Positions 12,206-50,600 of a DNA stretch of 64,000 nt are shown in pieces; the stretch's first letter is position 1, and each line of letters starts with the position of its first letter. Source of the DNA: Beaufortia kweichowensis (taxonomy: Eukaryota > Chordata > Actinopteri > Cypriniformes > Gastromyzontidae); NCBI GenBank assembly GCA_019155185.1, contig CM032803.1, forward strand, positions 1,672,001 to 1,736,000. The letters run 5' to 3'. Both the position numbers and the translations under genes were made by a program. Below the pieces are notes generated by a model. It saw nothing but the letters and a program-made list of their open reading frames with translations. It had not been told where the DNA came from and searched no databases.

Positions 12206-14162
12206 AATGAATTTTAAAAATATATATTTTATAAAAATATATATATCCAAAAAAACGTTTTTCTTCAAAAAAAAAAAAAAATTTAAGAGGGGGAAAAATG
12301 TTGAAGATGAAAAAACATTTTTTTAAAGGAAATTTTTTTTTGAAGAGCAAACTTTTTTTTACTAACTATTCATTATTATAATCATTAACAATATTCATTT
12401 CATCTTAACTCTGTCACCCTTCCACAAGTGGAGCACTTAGGTAAAGAAGCCCTGATCTGCAACATAAAAAAAATCATGGTGAAGAAAAAAATTGTCCTCA
12501 TTTCATGCCTAAATCTAAAAGATTTTCTTCTCTTTTTTGGTCTTTTTATCTTTAAAAAAATTTTTCCTCTTAAAAAAAAGTTTTTTTAAAAAATTTTTTT
12601 TCATGTTTAAAAATGGTCTTTTTATCTTTAAAAAAAATGTTTTCTTAAAAAAAAATTTAAGAGGGAAAAAAAACAAAGTTGAAAAACATTTTTTAAAGAT
12701 GAAAAAAATGTTTTAAATGATTTTTTTTATTCTAAATGTGTAAATCTAAATACTGAAGATATTCTTCTCTTTTTCCTCTTAAATTTTTTTATTTTCAAAA
12801 ACTTTTTTTCCTCTTCAAAATTTATTTTCTTAAAATTTTTCTTTTATCTTACATTTTTTTCATCTTTAAAAATGGTCTTTTCATCTTTAAACTATTTTTT
12901 TCTTAAAAATTTTTTTAAGAAAAAAATATTTTGTCTTTTAAAAGGAAACATTTTTTTGAAGAGGAAAATCTTTAGGACTTAGGCTCCAGGAAGGAATATA
13001 AAGACAAAATAGTTCTATGATAAATATAAATAAATTATTATAATACTGAATATTTAGAAATGAATTTAAAAATATATATATTTTATAAAAAAATATATAT
13101 CCAAAAAAAATTCTTCAAAAAAAAAGAAGACATTTTTCTTGTTTTCTTTAAAAAATATATATTTTTTTAAGAGGGGAAAAATGTTGAAGATGAAAAAACC
13201 ATTTTTAAAGGAAAAAGATTTTTGAAGAGCAAACTTTTTTACTAAATATTCGATATTATAACCAATATTCATTTCATCTTAACCTTTTAACTGTCACCCA
13301 CAAGTGGAACACTTAAAATCATGAAAAGAATTTATTCCTTCCTAGAGCCTAAATCATAAAGATTTTCTTCTTTTTATCCTCTTCAAAAAAAAATTACTCT
13401 TTAACATTTTTTTCATCTTCTAAAAAAATTCGGAAAATGAAAAAAAAATTGAAGACCACATTTTTTTTCTAAAAAAAAAATTTCTTCAGTTTTGTTTTTT
13501 TATTTTTTTATTTTCATCAAATTTTTAATCTTTAAAAATCTTTCCATCTTCAACAAAAAAACATTTATAAAATTTTTTTTTTTACAAAAAAATTTTTACA
13601 AAAATTTTATTCCAAAAAATAATATCCCCTCTTCAAAATTGTGTTTGCATTTTTTAAGAGGGGAAAGATTTTTAAAGAAAAAAAATTTAGATAAAAAATT
13701 TTTTAAAAGGAAAATATTTTTTTGAAGAGGAAAACTTTTGTAGAAAAAATGTTGTCCTTATATTCTTTACTAGAGCCTTTACTAGAGAAATTTTGGAAAA
13801 TGGAAAATTTTTTTAAGATGAAAATAATGTGTTCCTCTTCAAAATTTTCTTCAAAACTTTTATCCCCATTTTATATAAAAAATGCTTACTTTAAAAGGAA
13901 AAAAAGGAGGAAAAATGTTTAAAGAAAAAACATTTGAAGATGGAAAAAAAATTTGGAAGAGGATTTTTTTGGAAGATGCAAAAACATTTTTTTATAACAA
14001 TAAACATAAAAAATAATAAAAAGGGTTAATGTTAATCTTAAAAAAAAAAATTAAATGTAAAATGAAAATGTAAAAAAATCTTACATCTAAAATAAAAAAA
14101 TAGTTCAAATAGTGCATTTTCATGTGTATGCTCAATATGTGCAGTGACAGTTAACAGGTTAA
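12206..14162. mobile_element. Rearranged second copy of the TTAA element
   Basis: It holds two further left ends: a damaged one at 12404 (TTAACTCTGTCAC) and an intact one at 13279 (TTAA then CCTTTTAACTGTCAC). There is one right end at 14144-14158 followed by TTAA (14159-14162). Interior blocks at about 11350-11500 recur at about 13650-13820, roughly 2.3 kb apart. Both internal junctions (about 12357 and 13241) follow the same string, TTTGAAGAGCAAACTTTTTT. Confidence 0.75.
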
Positions 14163-14485
14163 GTTTCTTTTGTTATGTATCACAGTGTCATAATAGACAT
14201 TAAACTACCACATTGTTGGTTGAGGAACAATGGTGAAATATACAGTTTAATGGTCATTATTAAAAAAATATCTGACAGCAGAATGTCAAACTGACAGAAT
14301 CAAGATTCTCCCACCGCACTAACACAAGACTAATATTCACTAATATTCATCCTTTGTTAGATAAAATACATTCATACAAGTCACCACTGCTGTTTCTGCG
14401 ATATAAGCTTCTCTTTCAGCAAGAGACGTTACTAATTGAAGCTAGTTTCTCCACATTCATAATTCTGATTGGCCGTGTCCTAAGA
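14163..14485. repeat. Second copy of the element's right flank
   Basis: Near-identical to 11882-12205. Beyond 14485 the two copies diverge and single-copy sequence leads to tnmd exon 2. Confidence 0.85.
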
Positions 14486-14791
14486 GATAGTGGCACAAAC
14501 CCCTGTGAATACTGAGCTTTAACACTCTCCCACACGGAGCTCAGCTGCAGCAAAAGCCTCTCTTTATTAATTTGCGGCCTTAAGCTCCGGGAATTTATTC
14601 CAACAAATTTTAATTTAGGACAATTTTAATAAATGTGACCTTTTGTTCCATCTCAGAAGTATTGAAAAACGCCCATGTGATTATTTCATTCTTAGCCGAG
14701 CGCAATACATTCAATGTGTGAAACCTTCCCGTGATATCCCACTATATAAATATACAAAAGTAGATTGGTTTAAAATTCTGTTTTCTTCCAG

Positions 14792-39559
<24,768 letters not shown>

Positions 39560-40718
39560 ACTAATGGTGCTATGCTGCTCAGGTGTATGCGTAGACCAGC
39601 TTCATTTGTGTGCAAGAGTGCTTATACTTTGTCTAAAACTATCTTTTTAAAATATATATGTATAAGTTGATGCATAACATGCCCATTGTTTTTGCAACTG
39701 TTCACTATATGTTTTTCCCATGTTTTACATTGCTATCTCATCAAGATGACGATGTGAAAATGGTCAAACATAGCAGTACAAACATTCTATGTATGCTCTC
39801 AATTAATATTGTCATAAAACTGCATGCATAGTATCTATAAAATATTAACAACATGGAGTTTTGGAATATTTTTTGTATTACTATACAGCATATTGTATAT
39901 GGTCACACTGCAAGCCATTCCAACTAACCATATATAATTTTTTATACACTTCTGTATTTTGTAAGATTGCTCCTAGTGTATGAACAGACAAATAATCTTG
40001 ATCTTTTCCTAATCTACCTTGATCTTCAACTTGGTCACTGTGTTCTGTACAATTCCTTAAAACATTGGCATATGTATGTATAAACATTACCGCTCAGTAA
40101 ACATCAAATATAATTTTTATTCCATTTTGCATGTTTGTTTGCGTGTTTGTGTGTAGCTGTGCATGACATGACCCTTTCTGAAAGCTCGTATATAATTATT
40201 TAGTAAATCAAACAAATTAGGAACCATAAGTGAATTTACAGTAATTTGCATGCTTATAATGCAATATATCATTTGTAATGTATTTAGACTAAAATATGAC
40301 TGCGTAGGAGAACTTTAAAAATTAACCTTTCAACTAAATTTAATAGGGTGTAAAACAGTATAGTGTACAGAGATCACACGGTAACATTTAAGTTGTGAAA
40401 TTGCTAACACTATAATTGCACATCTGAGACTGTTTCAATCAGTTTCTCTGATCTAATCAAATACTTTAATCGCTGAATAATCACAATTTAATCGCATAAA
40501 TGCATCTTTTTGTCTTCCTTCTGAATAAAAGCTGGCAAGTTTCAAAGTCTGCTACTAACTTACTACTGAATAAAAACAAACGCTTCGATTTCTAAAAAAA
40601 GACAGTGTGACATGAAATATCTTCTCTGCAGGTTTATTAGAATAAGGTGCAGCAATAAAAACAAGAGCAGTGACTCTTAAAATAAAGTGATTTTTCGTTT
40701 ACCACATTTCCCCTTAAT

Positions 40719-40746
40719 AACACTCATAAATTAATTTATGAGTGTT
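40719..40746. repeat. 28-bp perfect palindrome
   Basis: AACACTCATAAATT is followed directly by its exact reverse complement. It may form a cruciform or a hairpin at the end of the tnmd transcription unit. No family is recognised. Confidence 0.85.
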
Positions 40747-43623
40747 AAACTACACATTTTAATTAAACTATTAAATCCTCTAAACTTACTAAATAGAAAG
40801 TGCCGTTTGTGTGCCTGTCACTGCGTGTTTAACGTGACATGCATATGGATTTTTACAGTTGTTAATAAGGTGGTACTTTTACAATTTATTGAGTTTTGCA
40901 CGTAAGCTGCGAAACTTCACGCTCAGTGACAAGAGCAGGACGCGGCCTTGCAGAACATTAAGGATATGTCTACATTTATCACTATGTGTGTTTTTGAGAA
41001 ATCAAACCGACAGTCTTGGCATCACCAGCGTCCTACCAGCTGAGCTTCAAGACTATATAAAACCAGTTGAGCTACATTCAATAAGACATATATATTATTT
41101 GATATTCTCACAAGGAAAACCTTGAAAGGCATTATACTGACAGCACACAAATGCATCAATTCTGAGAAAGCAACAAAAAGAGCAGAACACGGGGCTTTCA
41201 TCTCGAAACAATAGATGCCACGTCTGTGACAAACAACCGCACAAAGCCACAGAAATCAAAGATGCAGGAAGTTGAAACTCACCTTGATGTTTATCTGTTT
41301 CACTTACATGGTCAGTTTTCTTCTAAATGTAATCTTCATCAGCCATCTCTTTTCTCAAAACACGTCTGTCATCTGCAAATACAAAGATCTAATTTACTAG
41401 AGGCCTGGGGTAAATGGATCAAAGCAAAAACTGAAAATACTTCATGGAAAGCTTATTACATCCAATCCTGTTTCTTTTATCACAATGTCTGAAAGTCCTT
41501 TGAGACACCAGCACTCATCTTGATGCGACGCTGTCAGGAAGTGACCTCAAACATCAGCCAAGCCATCATACCGAGGGTTACAAGAAGTCCTTCCATATCA
41601 CTAAACAGAGAGTGAAATATCAGTGATTGTGAAAGGTTTTGTACATTGCAGGATTTATGCATGTTGTATCCGCATTTATAAAACAACAACAAAAATAGAT
41701 TATCCTGATTGGGTGCTTAAATATTGATGTATTTTGTTTCAATAATGCTTTTAAGCAACCTTATGTTGAGCAATATAAACTAAATTAATATCATTAAGAC
41801 TCATTTTTAAGATTCATGTTGAGACGTACAGTACCAGTCAGAAAACACAACCAAGGAATAACACAATTGTGACAGTGGGAATTATATTGTGACTAAAAGC
41901 ATCCAAAATAAATGAATCCTATGTTATATTTTAGCATCTTCAAAAGAAGGTACCCTTTGTCTAGAATTAGCAAAATCATATTTATTTTATCATCCAGCTT
42001 CTTGAGGTCTCAAACAGCACTGAAGGAATTTATAATAATGCTGGACTCCTATTGGCCGCTTTATATTCATTATTTGCTCCTAGTAGCCTAATCCATTTCA
42101 AAATATATTTGATATTTTTATATATTTTTAAAGTAAAATGTCATGTTGGCACAATTACATTTATGTCTACAAGAGTAATTTCAAATATTGAAATATTCAT
42201 CTTCAAATTTTTAAGATCATGAGAAATATTTTTGTCAATTGTGTGAAACTTTGTATTTAACCCACATTATAAACAAACCGTTTTCATTTGTGAAAGCTCG
42301 AAGCGTTTTAGCATCACTAAGATGTAGATTAAAAGTACTGTAAGCCTGCAGCAACAGACTGCATTAGTCTGAGGGCAAACATTCAGCGAGATGCGGTGAC
42401 TGCACAGGTAGACATATGAATTAATGTCTTTTGTTAGCACATCAAAAGTGCATTGTGTAATTCACCTCCCAGCTGTTTGTTTTAGTTCCCGGAATTTAAC
42501 TCTCCCATTCTTATACGTACTTGAAACAGGCTGCTTGTGTTTTATACGCAGACTTTCTGCAAGATTGAGGAGGGAGCACATCATCAAATTAAATGTCCAT
42601 TACTGAGATGTGTCACTACTGCCCTCCAGTGATCATGTGTGGGTACAGCAGTGGCATTACGCTGATATGACCTGGGAAATAAAGCAAGAGTGTTGATTGT
42701 TTCATTTTTCAAAGGCAAAATTTTATCAATTCAAGCAGCGGAGGGATACAGGGTTAGACGTTTAATAGCCATGTCAGAATATTGCTTTTAACTTCCATAA
42801 ACGCTCGCTGCGAAACGGCTGCTTTAAAAATTTGATGTTAATATAAAGTGATGAACAAAGGACATAATTGGAATGGATGTCATTAGTTTTAGTTCAGTAG
42901 AGAAATGAAAGCATTGTTTGGTCTTTGTGTGCGAGTGTGTGAAGCAGTATCCCGGCGTGTGAGTAATCTAAGCGCGGTCCTTCGCTTGAGGCTGATTTCT
43001 AATGACCACCATCCCTCAGCATCCCTCAACTCCACACCAGAGAAAGCCCATGATGCCATAAACACTCGCTCTTTTCAAGCATGTCATTGCCCCCCAGCTA
43101 CTTGTCGTCTTGCTTTAAAAATAGACCATTCCTTGAGCTCATTTCTGCAGCGGTGTTGATTTAAAGATCTGCTGAATCACAGCTGTCTACAAATTTAAAT
43201 TGCCTTATACCTTTCACGCATCATTCTTTAAAAAGTTTAAAAGATTAGCCAGTGGTTATAGATCTATGGTTTTTTAGATATTAAATACTGAGGTTTACTT
43301 TTTATTCTTCATCACTTTTAATAGGTAAATAACAGGTTCAGACAGAGAATCCTGCAGTGTGACATCTTCACAAGTTTTTAACACCGTTTATAAATCTTGT
43401 TAAGTTGTACGTGTAGTTATAAAACATACAGTGTCGCATTGAAAAAAGGTGAAATTTGCTGTCACTTTAATTGGGATAGTTATCAGAATCTTAAATCTCA
43501 GTTAACTTTTCATGTGACAACTTAACCCATATAGTATGACATTAGGTCCACTATTGGGGTATGTTGTCACAAAAGTTCAGCATGGGTTCTGTATACTTGT
43601 TTTAGCTTTTTTGTTGTCACAGC

Positions 43624-43921
43624 TTTAAAGGGATAGTTATAATTATTTCGCCCTTATGTCATTCAAACCCTGTATATGATTCTTTCTTTTGTGGAACACA
43701 AAAGAAGAGATATTTTGCAAAACGCTGGTTACCGGTGCCCATTGACTTCCATTGACTTGTGTCCATACTATGAAAGTCAATGGGTGCCTGTAACCAGCGT
43801 TTTGCAAAATATCTTCATCTGTGTTCTGCTGAAGCAAGAAAGTCATACAGGTTTGAAATGACATGATTGGTGAGTAAATAATAAAATAATTTATATTTTT
43901 GGGTGAACTATCCCTTTAAAG
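43624..43921. mobile_element. Foldback MITE (Angel-like), 298 bp
   Basis: The ends TTTAAAGGGATAGTT and AACTATCCCTTTAAA are exact inverted repeats. A central near-perfect inverted repeat at 43709-43812 (arms beginning GATATTTTGCAAAACGCTGG) makes a stem of about 40 bp. Ends of this type belong to the abundant hairpin-forming MITEs of cyprinids; the family name is from memory. Confidence 0.85.
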
Positions 43922-44959
43922 TTGATATTTAAAGCAATAAAGGTATGCAAAAACTAGCCATGGTTTCCTCATCTCACCTTATATGGTTTTAAACTTACAT
44001 TTTAAAAATGGTAATGTTTGGGTGGGAAATCTCATGTTTGGTTACTGTCCACCATCCTAATGCAATTACAATAATTATTTTTGAAAAATATATGAACAAA
44101 TATCTACTGGTTAACACGCAGCAACAGTTTTTAATAAATAACCACTTTCTGTTACCATTTTGCTCAGTCCATACTTGTGGCTACAGTTGCCTTTAACAGC
44201 TCTAGTATTGTGTTTTCCTGGATGTTATTGTTTTATTTTCCGTGTTGCCTGTAGGGTTCAGAGTGCTGTGTAATCTGCAGCTGTGTGTGAATAGTAGACT
44301 TGGGGGTAAGAGCTCCAGCATGTATCAGCAGCCAGATGGCTCCATCACAGCACACACACATCCCGGAGTATAAGACCAGCCTCTCCAAACCCGTAATGAC
44401 AAACAATCGTTTCTATCCTCACCCCAAGTCATGGTTCACACACTGCTTGCGAGGTAGCCTACGTCCCCCATTTTGTTGTTTACATTTGCCCACAAGACCA
44501 AATCGATTTCATTACATACTAAAATCACGAGAGCAGACACGGTTATAATGCCTATGCTGTTCTTCACCCACTAAAACGGGGGCATCTTTGATTGTTAAAT
44601 TACTCTTTTGGCGATTTACTTCCTGTAGTTAACAGATTGCACTCATTCTGTCCTCGCCGAATTTGCCGCGGCAACTCTATAGTCTCCAGACGGAGCATCA
44701 AGCTGAATAAAAGCACATATGGCTGGAAACAGAGCTCCCCGCAGCAGATTTGATTCACAGCAAGATGTTGTGAGATACCTGAAAGCACATCTGACCTCTG
44801 TTAATTTACATGCGGAGATGGACCGGGACGTAAAGCCGTTTTAAACAATAGAACAGTGAGAACCTTGCGCGCTTTGTTTTTTCACAGCCGGTGTGCGTTT
44901 TAATTTTTAATGCAAAAAGAAACAGAAGATCACAAGTTTCTGTTAAGGCAAAATGTGTT

Positions 44960-44965
44960 TTTATT
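44960..44965 (-). other. Distal candidate poly(A) signal of elf4
   Basis: AATAAA on the - strand, about 1.9 kb beyond the elf4 stop. Use of this site would give a long 3' UTR. Not proven. Confidence 0.35.
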
Positions 44966-46881
44966 ATATTTCTTCTCCTTTGGTTGTCTTTTTTAGAAAA
45001 AAATCTATTCTACTATAAGAACATTAAAAACAAAGAAATGCCAGAAGAAAAGGCAAGGTAAAATGATAGGAAAAGCACTGGCATACGTTTACCCTTAAAA
45101 ATGTACACAAAAGCAGGTCTGTTGATGATCACGTGCTGGCCATAGTGCAGTGGAACAATTTTCTTACACGAAAGAGATCACAGATTGTCTTGTTGACGCC
45201 GTATTGCATAATACAAGGTATCGTAGCCACGATTGTCAGCGCAGCACCATCGATATTTTGCCGAGCTCTGGTCTTAGACAAACAAGGGCAGAAGCCTGCT
45301 GCCCATGATCAGCTTCTGGATGTGTCAGGAGGTCCACATTTACTCCTAATAACTTCAGTCACTTCTTCCAATTTAGCTCGAATTTAGGATCGACACAGTT
45401 GCGACATCCACGCTGTCTGCTAGTGGAAATGTAGCTATTAAGAGACTGTGCTCTAGATTCATTGGATATAAATGAGGCGAGAAAGGAATGGAGGCCATAC
45501 ACAGAAAACTACATCAACTACAAATAAATACATTTAACAAGTCTACCTAGAAGCATCTATCTAAACGTCACGGACGCACCAGCTGTGTCCGAGACCAAAT
45601 CCGTGACGAACTTCATCCTGCAAAACTGGTGCGTAAATGGAATCGTCGATGAAGTAAAACGGGGTAAAAGTATGACAGCTTGAAAGGCAGAAACCAAAGG
45701 ACGTTGCATTTATAGCACATACGCTCTGTAAAAATGGCTTTAAACATATCACAGTGAACAAGAACAGCATAAAGCTTAATCTCAAAGCTACTTTTGTATC
45801 CCCATATATTGAAAAATAGATAAAATATGAAAGGTGTGCAGATTACATGGAATGCTTTGAATTGAAAAATACAGCTTGCGTTAAACAAACATACTAGATT
45901 TGTGTTACGGGTAAAATTAGCCCTACATACTGCATATTTCCCTCATTTTGCATTTGTTTAAAAAGACTTTTTATACAGAATTTAGAAATTCAGAAAATAA
46001 ATAAATTTGTGGCCATATATTGAATCTCGGTTGTATATTATATTTATATATATATATATACTGCGTTCCATATCATATAAACAAGATTATAATCGGGGAA
46101 ATACTTTAGCAGATGATTTTGGAATTTGTCACTATACTCTCTCTAGTCTGTTATTATATACAAACAAAGTCTACTTGAGCTGTCTCTTTGGACAGGCAAT
46201 GCCCACTTCCATAAAAGCACACTGCTTTGAATTTGACCGTGATGGTACCATTGTACACGGGAATGAGATAATGTTTTAAAAACAATGAATCCTCCCATTC
46301 AAACCATCACTTCCAAAACAAAGCATTAACCACCTGTAGCCTTCCCATAAGGCACTCTCTCTGTCCTATTCCAAAAGGCATACTTCTGGGGTTTTGAAGT
46401 CCAGTGAGATGGCTACTTCAGAGAGAAACAAAGACATCTCAATCTTGTGAGTCCTAAGAAACAGTTTTCTTTATCCTGAAGTCAATGGTATGTTGTTGGT
46501 TTTATTTTGGCTATCCACCAACTCCTTTGGTCCCTAAGTCTTTGGATTTGTCTGTGAAGATAAGCAGAGACGAAAACATCTCAACTGGCACATATGGTGG
46601 GAACTTCCCTGGTTGGAGAATGGCGGCTCTCTTGTTGGGGATCGGAAGGGGTGAAAGAGAGCTGGCCAAAAGAGCTTTTATGACATCACGGTCGGTATCC
46701 CTTAACGTTCGATTTTAGGTACGATATCACAATAACTTTGAGTAAACGACAGTCTTCAGGTCAACTGCGATTCTAACAATCAAGAGCAATAAATTACAGA
46801 TCATGTGCTCCAAAATAAGTCCTGGTTTTGTTTTGACGTGTCGGCCGATTGTGTCCATGTTGCTCTCCGTCTGCTGATGCT
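44966..46881 (-). other. Probable elf4 3' UTR region
   Basis: This follows the elf4 stop on the - strand. No other gene is seen. It contains a short TA run near 46043-46060. Confidence 0.45.
46501..46506 (-). other. Proximal candidate poly(A) signal of elf4
   Basis: AATAAA on the - strand about 380 bp beyond the stop codon. Confidence 0.35.
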
Positions 46882-47662
46882 TTAGGTCTCGGCAGGCTCC
46901 GTTTTTACCTGAATGAAGTGAGAGGCGGGTATCTGCATGGTAACCGGCAGCTGTTGCAGATCTTGAGAGACCTCCAGCTGCTCTTTGCGCTCGGGCTCCG
47001 AGTGCAGGGCCACTTCTCCTCTCACCTCCAGCTCCTCCACAGGGGTGAGGCCCTCGCTGGGGCTGCTGGCCAGCTGACCCACGTCCGAGTGTCCGTTGAG
47101 GGTCTGGCACAGCTCCTGACCTGCATTGTTGATGATCACAGTCCTGTAGCTCAGCTCCGCCGCGCCCCCCTCGACCTCCTCTTTGCAGTACGGGGTCACG
47201 GTGGGGTTGCTGTTGACCAGAGACTGAAGGTACTGCGAGTCTAACATCTCCTCCTTCACCTGCAGGCCGTGAAACTCGCTCTGCTTCAGGACGGTAGCGA
47301 TGACCGTTCCGGGCTGCTGTGCCACTACGGGCTGCCCGTTGCTATTGAGGGTGACCAAGCGGGTGATGCCATTAAGAGAACCGGATTGCTGTGGCGTGCC
47401 GCTGATGACCCCTCCGCTGGATGAGTTCAGCGTGGAGACGAGGAGCTGCTGGTGTTGAATGCTGTCAGTCGTGAGAGAGGCAGTCTGGATGGTGAGCACA
47501 TCTTTACCCCCAGGGCTGGAGGAAGGCACGGTGTGGAGAATGACCCGAGGTGGCGAGGCGTGGGTGGAACAATCCCCTGCCGTCAGGACGGAGGAAAGGG
47601 GCAGGGTCTGCAGGGCTCCTGACGTGATGACCATAGGAACAGAGCCTGGCATATTAATAGTC
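46882..47662 (-). CDS. elf4: elf4 exon 8 (last coding exon)
   Basis: The acceptor on the - strand is TATTTCTCAG. One base completes an Arg codon, then 259 codons and TAA. It encodes the long serine-, threonine- and glutamine-rich C-terminal region, including LQTLPLSSVLT (as in ELF4's LQTIPLTTVLT), PGTVIATVLK, EGLTPVEELE, and an end FIQVKTEPAET comparable to the IKMEP end of human ELF4. VKEE and VKTE fit SUMO-site consensus. It is GC-richer than the surrounding introns. Confidence 0.95.
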
Positions 47663-50600
47663 CTGAGAAATAGAGAGAAGAGTTTAGTTGGAAGCGTAAA
47701 TAAGTAGCTGGTTTACCATTTAATCATGTTAGCAAAAATATTGTTTCGATTCATTTTAATTACGCTAATGTGTGATTTCATGCATCAGAAAACACAAATA
47801 AAATCAATTCAGTGATTTACAATAGGACGATTCAAAGCGTAAATTTATTCGTATACACATCTGTAAACCTCCTGCTTGCGTCCAATCCGTATTACATGTC
47901 TTTATACAGCCGTGCGCCTCTTACCTTACGGGGTGTGTTGGTGCAGGGACTGCAGCTCCCTGATTTGGCTGAAGAACGTGAACTGTCTGCAGCAGCTGTT
48001 CCGCATGTTTTCCATTGCTGTACACATTGGGGCTTATTTCTCGTTTCACCGACTTCGCCTGTGCGTTTCCCGAACCTCTCCCCTGCGCGCGTGACGTGCC
48101 GCGGCCCACCCCCCGTCCGTGAGGAGCGGAGCGGTGCCCTCCGCCGTACCCGGGACTGGGGTCGTCCCCTTGGCCATCATCTTCATCGATAATGACGAGG
48201 TCTGAGGGCATCTCCTTAAACTGGTAAACAAGCCTCTGTCCTTCAACCTTGGCCAGTATACCCCTCTGGTAATAGTACCTAAAAGAGAAAGAGAAAATAG
48301 GAGTTCAAGTAAAGCAGTTTCTCCGGCTATGATTGGTCCCTTTGGGTGATAAGTGTTTGTAGATGTTGGCTCACCTGAGTGCTCTGCCCATGGTCTCATA
48401 GTTCATATCAGGCTTGTTTTTGTGCTTGCCCCACAGCTTGGACACGGCCTTGGAATCCACCAGCTTAAAAATGCCTTTCTCTCTTTGTGTCCACTTGATG
48501 TATTTGGGACAGGTGTTTTTGTCTTGCAGTAAGGCCAAGAGGAACTCCCACAGGTAGATAGTGTTACCTACAAGAATGAGCCAATTTTTTATTCCTGTCG
48601 GCTCATTAAAAGTTAAGACTTATAAAACGCTTAACCGCCTTTCATATTTCACACTCGATTCCTCAGGTTTTATTTAACAACCGGAATTGGCAGAGGTGCA
48701 ATTATTGTATTCTTTCTCATAACCTTAATAAATCAATTCGCGGTTCGAGCTAGCCTACGCCAGGCTGGAAATTAATTAGAGGGGCTTGGCAGTAGATTAT
48801 TCTTGTTTGTCGTGCGCTTTGGCCAGAAGTGGTTAAAAACAGCATCCCTGGCAACCGGGGCTGGAGAGAGACCAGACCGGAGTGTCAGGGTGATGTATAT
48901 GTATGCGGCCGGCCTCCTCTCCGAGCTGGGAACGGTTCGCATGCATAAGGGCCTCTATCAGGACGGCATCGATGTGCCCTCTAGCCCACTATCACTTTTA
49001 GTTCTCTCACAAACGCACACTTTGAGAGCACCTCATCAATTAAGCAGCCTCGGCCCTGCCTGAGAAACGAGCAACGCATACGGGAGAGAGATCCGCTACC
49101 TTACAACTTTTTCCCTTAACTCCCATGCGGCAATCTACGGTCACTCCTTACCTTTGCCCTCTTTGCTTTTTTTCTTCAGCGGGAGAGATGGATTGGTGAT
49201 GGGGGAGCAGGGCCGCACCGATCTCGGTTTGCGCACTGCAGAAAGATTGTAAGAATCGAAATGGTTACAAACAGAGAACCAAACACTGAAGTGTACACTG
49301 CCCTCTGCTGGAGGATTATGGTACCTTTCTTTTTGGCCGGCTTGGAAGGGTTCCTTCGCGGGATCTCGTCCATGGAGGACGTCTCCTCATCCATGGGAAC
49401 ATCCATGCAGCCGTTTGAGAGCTGCTCCGGGCGCAGGGAAATGTACGTCAGGTCGGATTCCAGAATGTTGCCGTATGCGTGAACTACACAGCAGAGGTCA
49501 AAGCATGAGTATGTGTTAACGATGCAGCTTTCTCCAGCATTTACAAAAAATTATAATCTAGCGTGTGCTAACGTGACAGCACAGTGTACTGTATTTTCAA
49601 GATCCCCATCCCCACAAGCACCGCTGAATAAACATTAGCGTGTAAACAGCCAGTGAGTCATCACATACTCATGCGCTTCTCATCCAGGATGTTATTAGGA
49701 GATTCCATGTTCAGCAGGGCCTCGGCTGCCACAATGGTTTCCATATTGTCCTCTCCGCCTGAGACTGGGGTCTCTACTGTGGACAAACACAACAAGCATA
49801 TTTCTTTTACTTAAATGAAAAATTTAAGTATTTCATTAACAAAAAACTGACTGTAGGCATCTCCTAAAAAGTACATAATGTATATAATGAGTAAATAATA
49901 CTGTAAAGCACAATGATTGACTTATTTCTACAAAAAAAATCTATATAATCGTTCAATCCTGTGAATAAATTTAAGTGCACAAAAGATCTAGAGAAATAAC
50001 TTAACTCTCATTGCACAGAGCATACAAATAAAAATGCACATATGAACTACAATTTAAAAAATATATATTATGGGTATTTTTATAAATAAAATTAAATAAC
50101 ATTTATTAACATTAACAAATAATTTTTTAGTTTATGTTTATTGTTATGAAAGTTTGTCAAATATTTATTCTCGAGTCATCAACCTTAACATTATTATATA
50201 GTTTGTCATGATTACATTATAATTCTAAAAGTAAATAGTGAAATAACCACCTCTGAAACTGTGACAGTTTAAGATTTCACAACAAATAGTTGTATAGGTC
50301 CTCAAATCTGATTGGCCGATCTTGGATTGTGCTCGCTTGTTGGACTCACCAGACAGCCCCACATCTCCCATGATGTTTTCCTCCACCACATCCTGAATGG
50401 CATCCACCATAATGCCATTCGTCACCTCATCTGCCTCCAGTCCAGAGTACACCTGCATGAGGTCGGCGGCGGGCACCTGCTCCACGATCACAGCTGGGAA
50501 CACTGAAGGGTCGTCCAGCTGCAGTGGAACAAACAAAGAGGTAAATGCGCCATTGATCTAAAAACCAGCCACCGCTCAGTGCTTTTAGTGGAAGAGCGGT

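Larger units (their letters stand above)
39560..44959. other. tnmd 3' UTR and convergent intergenic region
   Basis: The tnmd 3' UTR begins here. Candidate + strand poly(A) signals AATAAA lie at 40524-40529 and 40569-40574. No coding exon of a further gene is recognised on either strand. The interval contains a 28-bp palindrome (40719-40746) and a foldback MITE (43624-43921). Confidence 0.6.

Noticed and set aside
10761..13922. Lys/Phe-rich open frames in the duplicated element
   Set aside because: They reflect A/T-rich GAAGA/TCTTC arrays and show no transposase motif.
46849..47244. 131-codon open frame on the + strand
   Set aside because: It is the antisense shadow of elf4 exon 8, which is supported by homology and splice phase.
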